Positions 1 through 11,835 of a stretch of DNA of 64,000 nt are shown here, in pieces. Below the pieces are notes generated by a model. The model was given only the letters and a program-made list of their open reading frames with translations. It did not search any database and was not told the DNA's origin. The stretch comes from Proteles cristata cristata (taxonomy: Eukaryota > Chordata > Mammalia > Carnivora > Hyaenidae), in contig JAESUZ010001057.1 of NCBI GenBank assembly GCA_017311185.1, positions 310,001 to 374,000 on the forward strand. Direction: 5' to 3'. Numbering within the stretch: position 1 is the stretch's first letter; the number at the start of each line of letters is the position of its first letter. Position numbers and translations under genes: made by a program.

Positions 1-356
1 TAAAGGGAGTTGACTGAACAAAGACAAAAATCTGACAACAGGGGTGAATGGAAGGCTGAGGAGATAAGCCTTAGGCCCAGCCCACTGACAGCCTGTAGAA
101 ATGCTAAGCATAGAACTCTTGGAGTAGAGCAGTACAGAATCGTATACTCTGGTTTTGACTGCAATTTATACTTTTTATCTTAATTTCAAACATATTTATA
201 GCATTTGCTATGTGCCAGGCACTAGCCAATTTGCTTAGCCAACATGTACTCGTTATTCTAGCTATGAATACGACACATACACAAGTATTCAATACAACCC
301 AGACGAAAGAAACTCTACTGACCTCACCCTTTTGTTGATGAAAAACCAGAAACTTA

Positions 357-573
357 GGGGCATCTGGGTGGCTCAGTCAGTTGGGTGTCCAACTTCGGCT
401 CAGGTCATGATCTCACGGCTAGTGAGTTCAAGCCCTGCCTTGGGCTCTGTGCTGACAGCTAAAGCCTGGAGCCTGCTTCAGATTCTGTGTCTCTCTCTCT
501 CTGGCCCTCCCCTGCTTATGCTCTGCCTCTCTGTCTCTGTCTCACAAAAATAAACATTAAAAAAAAAACAAAA
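357..573 (+). mobile_element. Feliform tRNA-derived SINE
   Basis: tRNA-like head with polymerase III A/B-box sequence, CT tract, A-rich tail. Flanked by perfect 10-base repeats at 347-356 and 574-583. Confidence 0.92.
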
Positions 574-838
574 CAGAAACTTAAATCTGCTCACCACCCA
601 CTTAATGGCTCTGGGCTTATTAATGGTAAGAACTGGCACTGAGGTCCACCAAACTATGAATGGGCTTGGCTGGACCTCCTTTGGGGCACCAGACTAAATG
701 TGGCATATATGTCCCTTCAGATATACAACTGTGGAGTTTACTGGAGTAAGACAGAACCAGAGGGAGAGGAAGCAGTCAGTGTTGCGATAGGTCTTCTCCA
801 TTGTGAAGAGGTAGAAAACTAGATTAGAAACCTTTAAG

Positions 839-1296
839 CTTTTTTGTATGACACCTTAGTGAGGCTGCGGGGTGACCGCTGCTCTCCGACCTCCACCATG
901 CTGACCAAGGACAACAAGAAAAAGAAAAGACGCCAGAAAGTCGGCCAGAAAAGACGAAAATCCAGTGAATCTGGCGGCAAGGCCAAAAAGAAGCAGCGGT
1001 CCAAAGGCAAAGTTCAGGAGAAGCTCAATAACTGGTCTTGTTTGACAAAGCGACATATGACAAACTCTATATAGAAGTTCCCAACTATAAGCTTGTAACT
1101 CCAGCTGTTGTCTCCGAGACACAGAAGATTCAAGGCTCCCTGGCCACGACAGCCCTTCAGGTGCTCCTTCACAAACTGGTGTCAAAGCACAGAACTCAAT
1201 TTACACCAGAAACACCAACGGTGAAGATGCATGAACAGATTCCACCAACTGTACATGTTGGCAAGTAAAACCTTATGAAATAAAAAAAGGAAAAGA
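839..1296 (+). pseudogene. RPS25: RPS25 processed pseudogene
   Basis: Intronless copy of the mRNA for ribosomal protein eS25 (RPS25), a small-subunit protein. A 5' UTR-like segment (GAGGCTGCGG) precedes an ATG at 898 that opens MLTKDNKKKK and continues into [21 protein letters not shown] single-base loss near 1031 then shifts the frame. The rest is found in the next frame from about 1038 ([17 protein letters not shown], then TPAVVSE). An in-frame loss of about five codons follows the LQVLLHK segment, a further shift scrambles the C-terminus, and the 3' UTR and a short A-rich tail (1278-1296) follow. The absence of introns plus the tail indicate L1-mediated retroposition. A weak imperfect duplication (AGAAACCTTT near 826 and AGAAAGCCTTTT near 1293) may be the target-site copy. 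It is not expected to make a protein. Confidence 0.92.
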
Positions 1297-1560
1297 AAGC
1301 CTTTTCAATCTTCCCCAGCTATGTAACCATGACGATGATAATGAGAAAACAAACTACAAAGCTGGTTTTATTTGTGTTCAGAAAGTACACCACTGATAAG
1401 AAATGATCTTCCAAACCCTGAACTCAGTATTGACGACAAATAACAAAATCTTCTCATAGAGTAATTGATATGCCAGGAGCATCTCGTTATGCAATTTTTG
1501 AGCCAAAATAGGTTTTAGCGCCAGAATGAAACTAAAATACAATAGGAGGTACAAGTTTTA

Positions 1561-1660
1561 CAAATAGTTTATTGTCAAAGTTTCCACATAACACCCAGTG
1601 CTCATCCCCACAAGTGCCCTCCTCCATGCCCGCCCCTCCTCCCCCCGACATCCAAGTCAT
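1561..1660 (-). mobile_element. Very short L1 3'-end insertion
   Basis: About 100 bases matching the minus strand of the L1 3' end (CACCCAGTGCTCATCCCCAC), flanked by perfect 15-base direct repeats at 1546-1560 and 1661-1675. It is a severely 5'-truncated insertion. Only a very short T run marks the expected tail. Confidence 0.85.
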
Positions 1661-1789
1661 GAGGTACAAGTTTTAAATCAAAGAGAAAACAATAGTCTAC
1701 CTAAACCATTTAAGCTATCAAGAGAGACTGATTCTCAAGTAGCTTGAATTTTGGAATTCAAGCACATAAAACCATTATTTAATTTTTTT

Positions 1790-1998
1790 TCTTTTTTTTT
1801 TTTTTTATTTCTAGGAGAGAGAGACAGTGTGAGCAGGGGAGGGTCAGAGAGAGAGGGAGACACAGACTCTGAAACAGACTCCAGGCTCTGAGCTGGCAGT
1901 CAGCACAGAGCCCGACACAGGGCTCGAACCCACAGACCGTGAGATCATGACCTAAGCGAAAAGTCGGACGCTTAACAACTAAGCCACCCAGGCGCCCC
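1790..1998 (-). mobile_element. Feliform SINE, minus
   Basis: T-rich tail at left and reversed tRNA-like head (GCCACCCAGGCGCCCC) at right. Flanks share ATTTAATTTT. Confidence 0.9.
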
Positions 1999-2454
1999 CA
2001 TGATTTAATTTTCTTTCCAGTCTATGGTCTACATCCTTCTACTTTATCAGAAAGTTAATCAGAATGTCTATCGAGCCCATACTAAGTGCTACCACTGGGC
2101 TAAGTGCCACAGGAAAAAACAAAGGATAAAGCACAATCCCTGCCCTTAGAAGTGAGATGTACTTAGATGGAGAGAGAGAGGAGGCCTTCCATCCAGGAGA
2201 AGCAACACAAAGAGAGGAGAAATAAGGCTATGAAAGAAGGTTAAGGAGACCAATTTCTTACAGCAAGAAATCATCTTGGGTAAAGAAGTTAGAGCCAAGC
2301 AGAAAAGTTAAAGTGAATACAGCAGGCAAGGAGGAAACAGGTAGTTAACTAACACAACTTGATAAAGTCGTGGTTAGGGAAGCTAGCAGGGTATGGGAAG
2401 AAGGGAGAGACCGTGAGTTCCTATTGGAACTTGTGTTATTTGCCATTGCAAAGG

Positions 2455-2914
2455 GTTAAACCCTGTCCCCCTAAAAAAATATGTCCACGTCCTAGCCCCA
2501 GCCCTTCCAGTCTATGAATGTGACCTTATTTAAAAACATGGTCTTTGTAGATACAGTCAAGATAAGATGGGGCCATACTAGATTAGAGTGGGCCTCAAAT
2601 CCAATGACTCGTGTCCTTTTTAGGAGAGGACACACCACGCACAGAAGAGACACAGGAGGAAGGAAGTCCATAGGAAGACAGAGGCAGAATCTGGAGCAGT
2701 GTGGCTACAAACCAGGAAATGCTGCGGATGTGGGACATCATGAGGCAGGACAGAGGCCCAGACCAGCTGCCTCCAGGGCCTCCAGAAGGAACCAAGCCAG
2801 CAGACACCCTGATTTGAGACTTCTAGCTTCCTGAACTGTGAGAGAAGAAACTTCTGTTATTTTAAATCACTCAGTACGTGTTAATCTGTTACAGCAGGCC
2901 TAAGAAACTAATGC
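2455..2914 (+). mobile_element. MLT1-like (MaLR) LTR
   Basis: Carries the usual landmarks of old MaLR LTRs: an ACCCTGTCCCCCT start, GAATGTGACCTTATTT, and a 3' part with CTTCTAGCTTCCTGAACTGTGAGA and TTACAGCAGGCC. The SINE at 2916 is inserted at its 3' end. The 106-codon frame across it is fortuitous. Confidence 0.6.
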
Positions 2915-2915
2915 A

Positions 2916-3158
2916 GGGGTGCCTGGGTGGCTCAGTCCGTTAAGCATCTGCCTCTGGCTCAGGTCATGATCTTGCAGTTCGTAAGTTCGAGCCCCATGCC
3001 AGGCTCTGTGTTAACAGCTCAGAGCCTGGAGCCTGCTTTGGATTCTGTGTCTCCCTCTCTCTCTCTGCCCCTCCCCTGCTCGTACTCTGTCTCTCTCTGT
3101 TTCTCTCTCTGTCTCTCTCTCTCTCAAAAATAAATCCACGTTTAAAAAAAAAAAAAGA
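2916..3158 (+). mobile_element. Feliform SINE at end of MLT1-like LTR
   Basis: Complete SINE. 14-base flanking repeats with one mismatch at 2902-2915 and 3159-3172. Confidence 0.92.
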
Positions 3159-3789
3159 AAGAAACTAAGGCAGGCATGCTCTGTGCATTAATTGTGTGAA
3201 AATGGAAAAAAATCAGATGTGTCGTTTCATTATTCCCTGATTCATTTATTAAATTTACCATTTTATGCCGTCTTTTGAAGTGGCTCACAGCCCTCAAAAT
3301 TATATTCATTACACTGACAATTTGGAGTTTCAAGAATATTGATCCCTCTCTGTCTCTCTTGCTTCCTTCATCAGCTCATTCTCATATAAGTGAAGCCACA
3401 CATTAAATTCACAGCATTGTAAATTACACGCTTTGACACTATTTGAAAACCAATATAGATACAATGACCAGTTGGGCCAAGCTATCCACAGCCTGAAATA
3501 ATTTCCTGTTGGTTTGTTTTTTAATTCAAAGAATTACTTTTAAAAAACACAACACTGCCTTTCGCCTCTACCTTTCCCTTTCACACATACATTTTTTTAA
3601 GGCAGTTAAAAAAAAAAAGAGCATTAGGCTAGATGTTCACACATACCAATTATTGTCTCACAATAAATACATACAACTCAATAAAAGTTTATTTTCCTTG
3701 TTGTTGTTTTTTTAACAGATAATGGAGGTGGTTGAGCACTTAATGATATGGTATGGACAATGGATATGTTAAAGCAAAGACTGAAAACA

Positions 3790-3910
3790 ATAACAATATT
3801 TGCCAGTCATTGTGCTATGGGCTTTGCGTATATTGGTCCATATCCTCCTACCATTAGGATATAGATATATAAGAAAACTGAAGCTCAGTTAAATTATTTA
3901 TCCTTCTTTC
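3790..3910. mobile_element. MIR-like fragment
   Basis: The part TTGCCAGTCATTGTGCTATG followed by GAAAACTGAAGCTCAGTT resembles the MIR core. Degraded. Confidence 0.4.
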
Positions 3911-4116
3911 TGTTTTGATTATCAAGAGCTTCAAAAACCACTATTAAAAATGTATACACAAAATTCTGTAACACCCTTCCTAAGAAACTATCCCATGGAA
4001 ATAGCAAGTTGGACAAAGATTTTTTTTAATTAAAAGATCTTTATCACAGCACGATTTATCATGATGTAGCCAAGAAATACCACAAATGTCCAAAAATATA
4101 AGAATGATTAAATGAT

Positions 4117-4331
4117 TGGGATGCCTGGGTTAAGCATCTGACTCTTGATTTCAGCTCTCATCATGATGTCACGGCTCATGAGTTCGAGCCCCACTTTGGG
4201 CTCTGGGCTGACAGCAAGGAGCCTGCTTGGGATTCTCTCTCTCCCTCTCTGTCTGCCCCTCCCCTGCACATGCGCATGCTCTCTCTCTCACTCTCTCTCT
4301 CAATAAATAAATAAACTTTAAAAAAAAGTTA
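4117..4331 (+). mobile_element. Feliform SINE with head deletion
   Basis: Ordinary SINE body, but about 13 bases of the tRNA-like head around the A box are missing after CCTGGGT. Confidence 0.85.
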
Positions 4332-4586
4332 AAAAATGATTAAATGATTAAATAATCAAATAATTTCTTAAGTATAAATATGAAATGGGGCTTTCAAAGA
4401 ATGTCTAATAAGAAAATGCTCATATACTATATGAATATCCATTCTTCATAACTTTCTATGCTTTCAAAATTTCTTACTATTTTACAATGAGGAAAAAAAT
4501 ATTTTAAAAATATTAAAAGGTAGCCTGAGGACAAAATGCTGGCAAGTGGCTGAATTAGGACTTACATTCAGAATTATCTGATTCTA

Positions 4587-4703
4587 GGGACGCCTGGGTG
4601 GCTTAGCTGGTTCAGCATGTGACTTTGGCTCAGGTCATGATCTCACAGTTAAAAGATCTCCACATCGGGCCCCAGAGCTGGCAGCACGGACTCTGCTTGG
4701 GAT

Positions 4704-4749
<46 letters not shown>

Positions 4750-4814
4750 CCGTCTGTGCTCCCTGTCAAATAAATAAATAGACTTAAAAAAGTAAACATA
4801 AATAAAATAAAAAG
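4587..4814 (+). mobile_element. Feliform SINE
   Basis: Complete copy with a long CT microsatellite (about 4705-4746). 16-base flanking repeats with one mismatch at 4571-4586 and 4815-4830. Confidence 0.92.
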
Positions 4815-4830
4815 GAACTATCTGATTCTA

Positions 4831-6075
4831 GAGCCCTGTGGTCCACTAACCTATACTGATCTTATCTAAAACCCTATTTTTATCCCAGGAACATTATTGT
4901 CGAAAGAGAAATAGGTCTGGCATGGCCAAGTACTATTTCACAAAAAAGACTATTATGACTATAGCTATGAGTTCTTGGTTTTGTGATGCAACCTTCCAGA
5001 CACACAGTTCAGTTCAAATAAATATATTATGCTGAAAGGCAACTTATGCCAAGGGTGTCATTACCCATAAGACAGACTGACCAGGAAACCAGGGAAGAGA
5101 ATGGAGGCCTGAGCTCCAACTCAGGCACTTCAGCTAGAAAATAATTCATCCACAGTTCCGCACCCTTTGGGAAAAGGAAATTATATCAGCACATGCTATA
5201 TCCTTAATGAAGCTGACAATTCTTATTCTCTCTTGCATGCCTTTTTCTACCGTCACAGGAATCTAGGACACAATTTGATCCAGCAAGCACAAAACCACCT
5301 TATAAAGAACAGTTCCTTAAGAAAAACAAAGTTTATTTCCTCATTTAATTTTAAATATTTCAAGTATTTTACATTTCTTCCACACACATTTATAGAATAC
5401 CTATTATGCACAAAGGATTAAGACTTATCTCTGAAACACACACATTAAGATCATTTGGCAAGTAAGGTCTCGAATCTATTAGCCCTTCAATCTCCACCTT
5501 TCGCCATCCCTTCTCAAATCTGCAAGTGTCATAGCAACAACACATCTGTATCAAATTGCATCTGTTGCCTGAGAGATCACAACCATGGCTATGGGACTTA
5601 TTTTTAAATTTTATTAAAAACGTTATAATTGGTGAGAGTCTGGTTTCTTTTGGACTTCACTTATTTCAAGTCCTGAGCCTCTATACTTTGAATAATCAGC
5701 TAATAATCCATCAGGTCCTCAGTGTTTGCATCTTTTCAGGGAGCTCTCCATCTCTATTCCCTATTACTGTCAAGTAACCCTAATTAGTTTACTGATTTAC
5801 AAGAGGCTCCTCTCTAAGACAGCAAGTGACCTTGTCTGTTACTCTGCTCCCACAGGCAGCCAATGCAAGATGCCATCAAGGTTCTGAATTATCCTCTGAA
5901 AACCTCACCGTTCACACTGTCTCTGTGGACCACATTAGTAAAAAACTATTCTCATCTGATAAAACTTGCCATTTTAATTTTAGTGCTTCATTCCCATGAA
6001 GCTATGTCAGTGAATACTGTACATGTCAGCTAGAATAATTCACACAATGATAAACTAATTAAAAGTATTTTCCCT
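4831..6075. other. Unique intronic stretch, no feature seen
   Basis: AT-rich intron sequence with short chance frames. No repeat or gene recognised. Confidence 0.6.
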
Positions 6076-6255
6076 CTGGGAGCCTGGGTGGCTCAGTTGT
6101 TTGAGCTTCTGACTCTTGATTTCAGCTCAGGTCATGCCCCATGGTTCGTGAGATTGAGCCCAGCGTGGGGCTCTGTGCTGATAGCATGGAGCCTGCTTGG
6201 AATTCTCTCTTTCCCTCTCTCTGCCTCTCCCCCATGAACATGCTCTCAATCTCTC

Positions 6256-6297
<42 letters not shown>

Positions 6298-6325
6298 AAA
6301 AATAAACAGAAGAAAATAAAAATAT
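6076..6325 (+). mobile_element. Feliform SINE
   Basis: Head, CT tract (6260-6290) and A-rich tail are all present. Confidence 0.88.
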
Positions 6326-6388
6326 CATCCCTCTTCATTTAGAGAGTGATAGGTATTATATATGTCCTTTTTTAAAAATGAGATTTAT

Positions 6389-6601
6389 GGGGGCACCTGG
6401 GTGGCTCAGTTAAGCATTCAACTTTAGCTCAGGTCATGATCTCACAGTTTGTGGGTTTGAACCCCGTGTCAGGTCCTGTGCTGACAGCTCAGAGCCTGAA
6501 GCCTACCTTGGATTCTGTGTCTTCCTCTCTCTCTGCCCCTCACCTGCTTACTCTCTGCCTCTCTCTTTCTCAAAAACAAATAAGTGTTAAAAAAAACTTT
6601 A
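6389..6601 (+). mobile_element. Feliform SINE
   Basis: Complete copy about 60 bases after the previous one. AGATTTATG occurs on both flanks. Confidence 0.88.
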
Positions 6602-6805
6602 ATAAGATTTATGATGACTTTGCCAAGTGACTTTGTATCCTTAAAATTCTTCAATACAACTACCGTCATGTCAACTTAATACCTCCTCCCAATAATTCTA
6701 CAGTTATAGCTGAAGCTTAAAGGGGGAAAGCATCAATATCCCTCATTTCAATTATTCTTGAATTAAACAAATAACAAATATAAAGAGAGATATTAAGTTT
6801 CTTTT

Positions 6806-7041
6806 TTATTTTTTAATGTTTTTTTTTAATTTTTTATTGTTTGTTTATTTTTGAGACAAAGATGACAGAACATGAGTGGAGGAGGGTCAGAGAGAGAGGG
6901 AGACACAGAATCTGAAACAGCCTCCAGGCTCTGAGCTAGCTAGCAGCACAGAGCCAGACGCAGGGCTCGAACTCACAAACCGCAAGATCATGACCTGAGC
7001 TGAAGTCAGACACTTAACCGACTGAGCCACCCAGGTGCCCC
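6806..7041 (-). mobile_element. Feliform SINE, minus (left of a pair)
   Basis: Reversed SINE whose head runs directly into the tail of the next reversed copy. TTAAGTTTCT before and TTAACTTTCT after the pair suggest one shared target site. Confidence 0.88.
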
Positions 7042-7235
7042 TTTAATGTTTATTCTTGAGAAAGAGACAGAGCATGAGGAGGGAAGAAGCAGAGAGAGGG
7101 AGACAGAGAATCTGAAGCAGGCTTCAGGCTCTGAGCTGTCAGCACAGAAGCCCGACGCAGGCTGGAACTAACAAACTGCAAGATCATGACCTGAGCCCAA
7201 GTTGGACGCTTAACCAACTGAGCCACGGCGCCCCT
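7042..7235 (-). mobile_element. Feliform SINE, minus (right of a pair)
   Basis: Second reversed copy, slightly shortened in the head (GAGCCACGGCGCCCC). Confidence 0.88.
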
Positions 7236-7289
7236 TAACTTTCTAAGGAGAGAGAGAGTAAGTGAAAGGACTATCTGAAGAGTGAGAGA

Positions 7290-7730
7290 AACTAGTCAGG
7301 TACTAAGGCAAGCAAGAGCTTTTATGGACAAAGAAACAACAAAAAGCAAAGGCAAGGAGACTGGCAACAGAATAATGTGCCCTGGGAACCACAAGTAGAC
7401 TAGAATTCTTGAAGTGTAAGATGAGTGAGCTGGAGAAGGAAATAGGAGCCAGGTTGTGGAATGTCACTATAAGAAGCCAGAAGGAATGGGGGGCCATGGA
7501 AGGGTTCCAAAGGGGAGAGTGACATGATTAGAGATGTTGACTGAGAAATAATCAGGAGAGGATAAAATGAAAGAATGAAATGTAATGCTATTCTTCCCCC
7601 AAGAAGTCTGACTGTGAACAGAAGAAGGAAGAAAGGCACTATAGATGAGATAAAAAATCTAAGAAGGATGAGGCAAAGGAGCCAGTGGGGGTAAGAGACA
7701 TTGAAGATAACGGAATGAGAGAGAGAACTG
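7290..7730. mobile_element. Old L2-type repeat, tentative
   Basis: GGGTTCCAAAGGGGAGAGTGACATG and neighbouring purine-rich text resemble a common old LINE2-type repeat. No gene is seen. Confidence 0.3.
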
Positions 7731-7867
7731 TTGGAATATACAGATGCTGATAAGTTTTTAAGTGTTGAAATAAGAGACTTCCACCAGAGATCTCCTTCCT
7801 GCTCTAGTGAATCTCTTACCTAGAGCACCAAGTCTTCCAGTTCCTACCTACCCAGCATGAACAAAGG

Positions 7868-8012
7868 ACCAACAGCAGCTAATAGTTTGTTAGAAATGCA
7901 GAATCTCAGGCCCTATGCCAGACCTCCTGAATCAGAACCTGCATTGTAACAAGACCCCTCGCAGATACGCTTACACATTAAAGTTTTTGACAGACACTAT
8001 TCCAGACCATCT
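7868..8012 (+). mobile_element. MER5A-like hAT DNA-transposon remnant
   Basis: Contains TTAGAAATGCAGAATCTCAG, CCTGAATCAGAACCTG and TTAAAGTTTTTGACAGACAC, the recognisable order of the nonautonomous element MER5A. Confidence 0.7.
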
Positions 8013-8362
8013 CTGGAGAACTGTAAGGAATTGTGGAGAATAAGAAAGGAACCAGAAGACTCGAGACATGGAAAAGAGAAAGAAGAAAAATATAGCAAAA
8101 TTCATACTGGTCAACCTGACATAGAATTAATTATGGACAGGAAGGCCAGAAATAATCACTGGGAGCAAGCACTGATACACTAGGAGTAAATCAGGTCAGA
8201 ATCTCTTTTTTTTCTTATATCAGTAAGCCTAGGAAACATAGTAGACAGGGTATATCTGGCTTCCAGTACACTATCTGATAAGATGTCTCCAAATGTTTTT
8301 GTAAACAAGATAAAGAAATACAGCCTGGGTGAGAGTTCTAGTTAATAATCTGTTAACAATTT

Positions 8363-8590
8363 GGGGCGCCCGGGTGGCTCAGTTGGTTAAGCGTCCAACT
8401 TCAGCTCAGGTCATGATCTCACGGTTCGTGGGTTCAAGCTCCATGTCAAGCTCTGTACTGACAGCTAGCTCGGAGCCTGGAGCCTGCTTCAGATTCTGTG
8501 TCTCCCTCTCTCCCTGACCCTGCCCTGCTCACGTGTTCTCTCTCTCTCTCAGAAATAAATAAAAAAACATTAAAAAAAATTTTTTTAAAT
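8363..8590 (+). mobile_element. Feliform SINE at 5' junction of an L1
   Basis: Complete copy lying between the left target repeat (8353-8361) and the truncated L1 from about 8600. Confidence 0.9.
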
Positions 8591-8599
8591 AATTTATCA

Positions 8600-9250
8600 A
8601 TTTCGGTATGTAAATTGGTGCAGCCACTCTGGAAAACAGTATGGAGTTTCCTCAAAAAATTAAAAATAGAACGGCCCTACGACCCACCAATTGCACTACG
8701 AGGTATTTATACAAGGGATACAGGTGTGCTGTTTCGAAGGGACACAGGCACCCCAATGTTTATGGCAGCACTATCGACAGTAACCAAAGTTTGGAAAGAG
8801 CCCAAATGTCCATTGATTGATGAGTGGATAAAGAAGATGTGGTATATATACATATATATATATGCAGTATTACTCAGCAATCAAAAGGAATGAAATCTTG
8901 CCATTGGCAACTACATGGATGGAACCAGAGGGTATTATGCTAAGTGAAGTTAGTCAATCAGAGAAAGACAATTATATGCCTTCCCTCATATGAGGACTTT
9001 AAGACACAGAACAGATGAACCTAAGGAAAGGGAAGCAAAAATAATATAAAAACAGGGAGGGGGACAAAATATAAGAGACTCTTAAATATGGAGACCAAAC
9101 AGAGGGTTGCTGGAGGGGCTGTGGGAGGGGGATGGGCCAAACGGGGGAGGGGCATTAAGGACTCTACTCCTGAAATCAGTGTTGCGCTGTGTGCTAACTA
9201 ACTTGGATGTAAATGTCAAAAATTAAAGAGAAAAGAAAAAGAAAAAAAAA
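8600..9250 (+). mobile_element. 5'-truncated L1, 3' end
   Basis: The end of L1 ORF2 and the 3' UTR in sense orientation (GCAGCCACTCTGGAAAACAG through a G-rich 3' UTR, then an A-rich tail). The 131-codon frame over it is a broken ORF2 fragment. Direct repeats TTAACAATT at 8353-8361 and 9255-9263 bracket this L1 together with the SINE on its left. Confidence 0.9.
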
Positions 9251-9765
9251 GAATTTAACAATTATTCCAATCAGGTTTTGAATAGTAAATTAAAATTGAC
9301 CTCAATTTCCAGATCACCAGTGACAAGTTCTCCAACTTTCTTTCCCTATACCATCCATTACTTTTTCGAGAATTTAGATGGATGATTAATTTAAAAAGAT
9401 GCTAAAACCAAAGTACTAGGCTGGGCTCCTAAACTGAATCAAAACAAGAATGATGAAAAAGAAGCATAATAGCAGTACATGAAATAAAAGCTTGGGAGTT
9501 TCAGTAGATGCTAAATTCAATATGAGTCGACATACTGACGTTAACATGAAGCTAACAGCATTATGTGAGTTCAACTCAGTCTACATGCCAAACTCTCCAA
9601 CAGCACAAGACGCATGTTCAGATTATTAAGGGGCAGTTAAACTAGCTTTTCCATTCTGTAACTTGAGATAATACACAAATATCCCATAGTCAAAATTAAA
9701 GATGCCTGATATTAACAATAAGAAAACCTGAGAAGCATACCCAATTGGAGTGGAATGTACTTTTA

Positions 9766-9975
9766 TTTTTTTTAATGTTTTATTTATTTCGGGGGTGAGG
9801 GGGGCAGTGTGAGCAGGAGAGGGTCAGAGAGAGGGAGACACAGAATCGGAAGCAGGCTCCAGGCTCTGATCTGGCAGTCAGCACTAGCCTGACACAGGGC
9901 TTGAACCCACAAACCATGAGATCATGACCTGAGCTGAAGTCGGATGCTTAGGCAACTGAGCCACCCAGGCGCCCT
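9766..9975 (-). mobile_element. Feliform SINE, minus
   Basis: Complete reversed copy. 17-base flanking repeats with one mismatch at 9749-9765 and 9978-9994. Confidence 0.92.
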
Positions 9976-10337
9976 AAAGTGGAATGTATTTTTAAAGCTG
10001 CTCAACTGCTCCCTTGGTGTTCCGATGCTAACCAGAGGTTTGCCTGTCACAATTCTCCCCAAAGCCAAATGACCCTGAACTGGTCCTTCTGGTTTCCTTG
10101 GTGCCACACTGAAAATGACCCTTAACTATATTGTGTGCGTTCCCATATCTAAACTGCTTGTGGCTCTTTTCATAAAGACTTAGTTTCCCAGTTTGGGACT
10201 CTTGCTGCACAGAAACTGGATATTTGGAGGACACACTTCATCTTAAAACATCTCAGGAACACTGGGAAGTCCACACTGGACTTCAGGTGGGTGGAATTTC
10301 AAGACCTCAATTATTGAAGAATCAAGAAGTCCTAGAA

Positions 10338-10545
10338 AGGAGCGCCTGGGTGGTTCAGTCCATTAAGCATCCAACTTTGGCCTCAGGTCATGATCTCCCA
10401 GTCCATGGGTTCGAGCCCCATGGTTGGGCTCTGTGCTGACCGTGTGAAGCCTGGAGCCTATTTTGGATTCTGTCTCTACCCCTCCCCCACTCACACTCTG
10501 TCCCTTTCTCATACATAAATAAAAATTTTTAAATTAAAAGAAAAA
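10338..10545 (+). mobile_element. Feliform SINE
   Basis: Complete copy. 14-base flanking repeats with one mismatch at 10324-10337 and 10546-10559. Confidence 0.92.
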
Positions 10546-11445
10546 AAGAAGTCCCAGAAGAAGGTAGAGCACAGCACCACCAAAATGGCTGAAAGCCAAA
10601 AGAGCCCAAGACACTAAGGGTGAATATGACAAGTCCCCATGAGATGGTGCGTGAGATGGTGCATACGGTCTACATTTTTTATTTCAACCCCAATGAAAAT
10701 TCTGAAAAAATACTTTGAGTTATGCATAGAACAAGTAGGATGATTGTTTTCCAATTTATGTAGTTCCAGACAGTTCACTCCTGTTTCTTTCCAACAGCCA
10801 AGTGTTCCTGCTGAACCTCGTAATGAAACATTAGGTTGAGAGATAGAGAACAAGCACCTAAAGAGGAGTCACACAACCCCTCCATGGCTTTTACAAAAGT
10901 GTCTGTCTCAAAAGGCAACTGTCAGAAACCTCCCTCTTACCTTTTTAAATAAATAATTCCATTATTACCTATAGGATATATATTGAGATCCATCCCCCAG
11001 TTAACAGGAGAAGAATTAGGAAATGAGATTGCCTCATTCATAAAACTGTAAGTCCCTTTAAGTCTGATCTGAGAAAAGGCTTGGCCTATTCCTAATTAGA
11101 GTTTGTACTTTTTCCATAGTACCTTCAGACCTTAAGCAACACTAGCCATTAAAAGATGGGTAGAACTTGTACCAATAACACCAAAGTTAAATTCCTCCTT
11201 CCACCCCAACAACTTTCTTTGCATGAATAAGTCTGAAGGCAATGTTATTACTCCCCTAGAAGTTGGGGGTAAATGTCTTCTAATCATTTTAGCACTTACC
11301 TTAAATATCTAGTCTTCTCCCTTCCACCCTCCTGACATCTACCCTCATTGCTTGACTCCCTGGGGTATAACCTGGGAGTGTGTATCATGCCCACCTGTCA
11401 TCCCCACAGACTAAGAAGTTGGCCAGGGATCCCTTAGATCAATGT

Positions 11446-11835
11446 GTAAGTGTGAAACACCAGCATCAAAATCACAGAAAGTGTTCATTAAATATAGACA
11501 CCAAGATTCCACGTCAAACCCACCAAAACAAAATTTCTGATGGTGAAACTCAGGAATCTGCATTTAAAAAAAATTTTTTTAAGGTTTATTCATTTTTCAG
11601 AGACAGAGCATGGGGAGAGGGTCAGAGAGAGAGGGAGACACAGAATCCGAAGCAGGCTTCAGACCTGTCATCCAGAGCTGTCATCCAGAGCCCGACACGG
11701 GGCTCGAACTCACAGACTGTGAGATCATGACCTGTGCTGAAGTCAGATGCTCAACCGAGCCACCCAGGGGCCCCAAGAATCTGTATTCTTAACAAGTCAT
11801 CTTTATACACAGTAGGTTGAAGAATCTCTGCCTCA
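11446..11835 (-). mobile_element. MER5A-like element split by a SINE
   Basis: Reverse-oriented MER5A-type sequence (ATTTCTGATGGTGAAACTCA, then AATCTGTATTCTTAACAAGTC). It is divided by the SINE at 11565-11775, whose flanks repeat an AGGAATCTGCATTT-like target. Confidence 0.6.
11565..11775 (-). mobile_element. Feliform SINE, minus, within MER5A
   Basis: Reversed copy splitting a MER5A-like element, with a local duplication of CTGTCATCCAGAGC in its middle. Confidence 0.88.

Noticed and set aside
8498..8893. 131-codon frame resembling a reverse-transcriptase C-terminus
   Set aside because: It begins in a SINE and crosses into a 5'-truncated L1 ORF2 end. It is a fossil fragment, not a gene.
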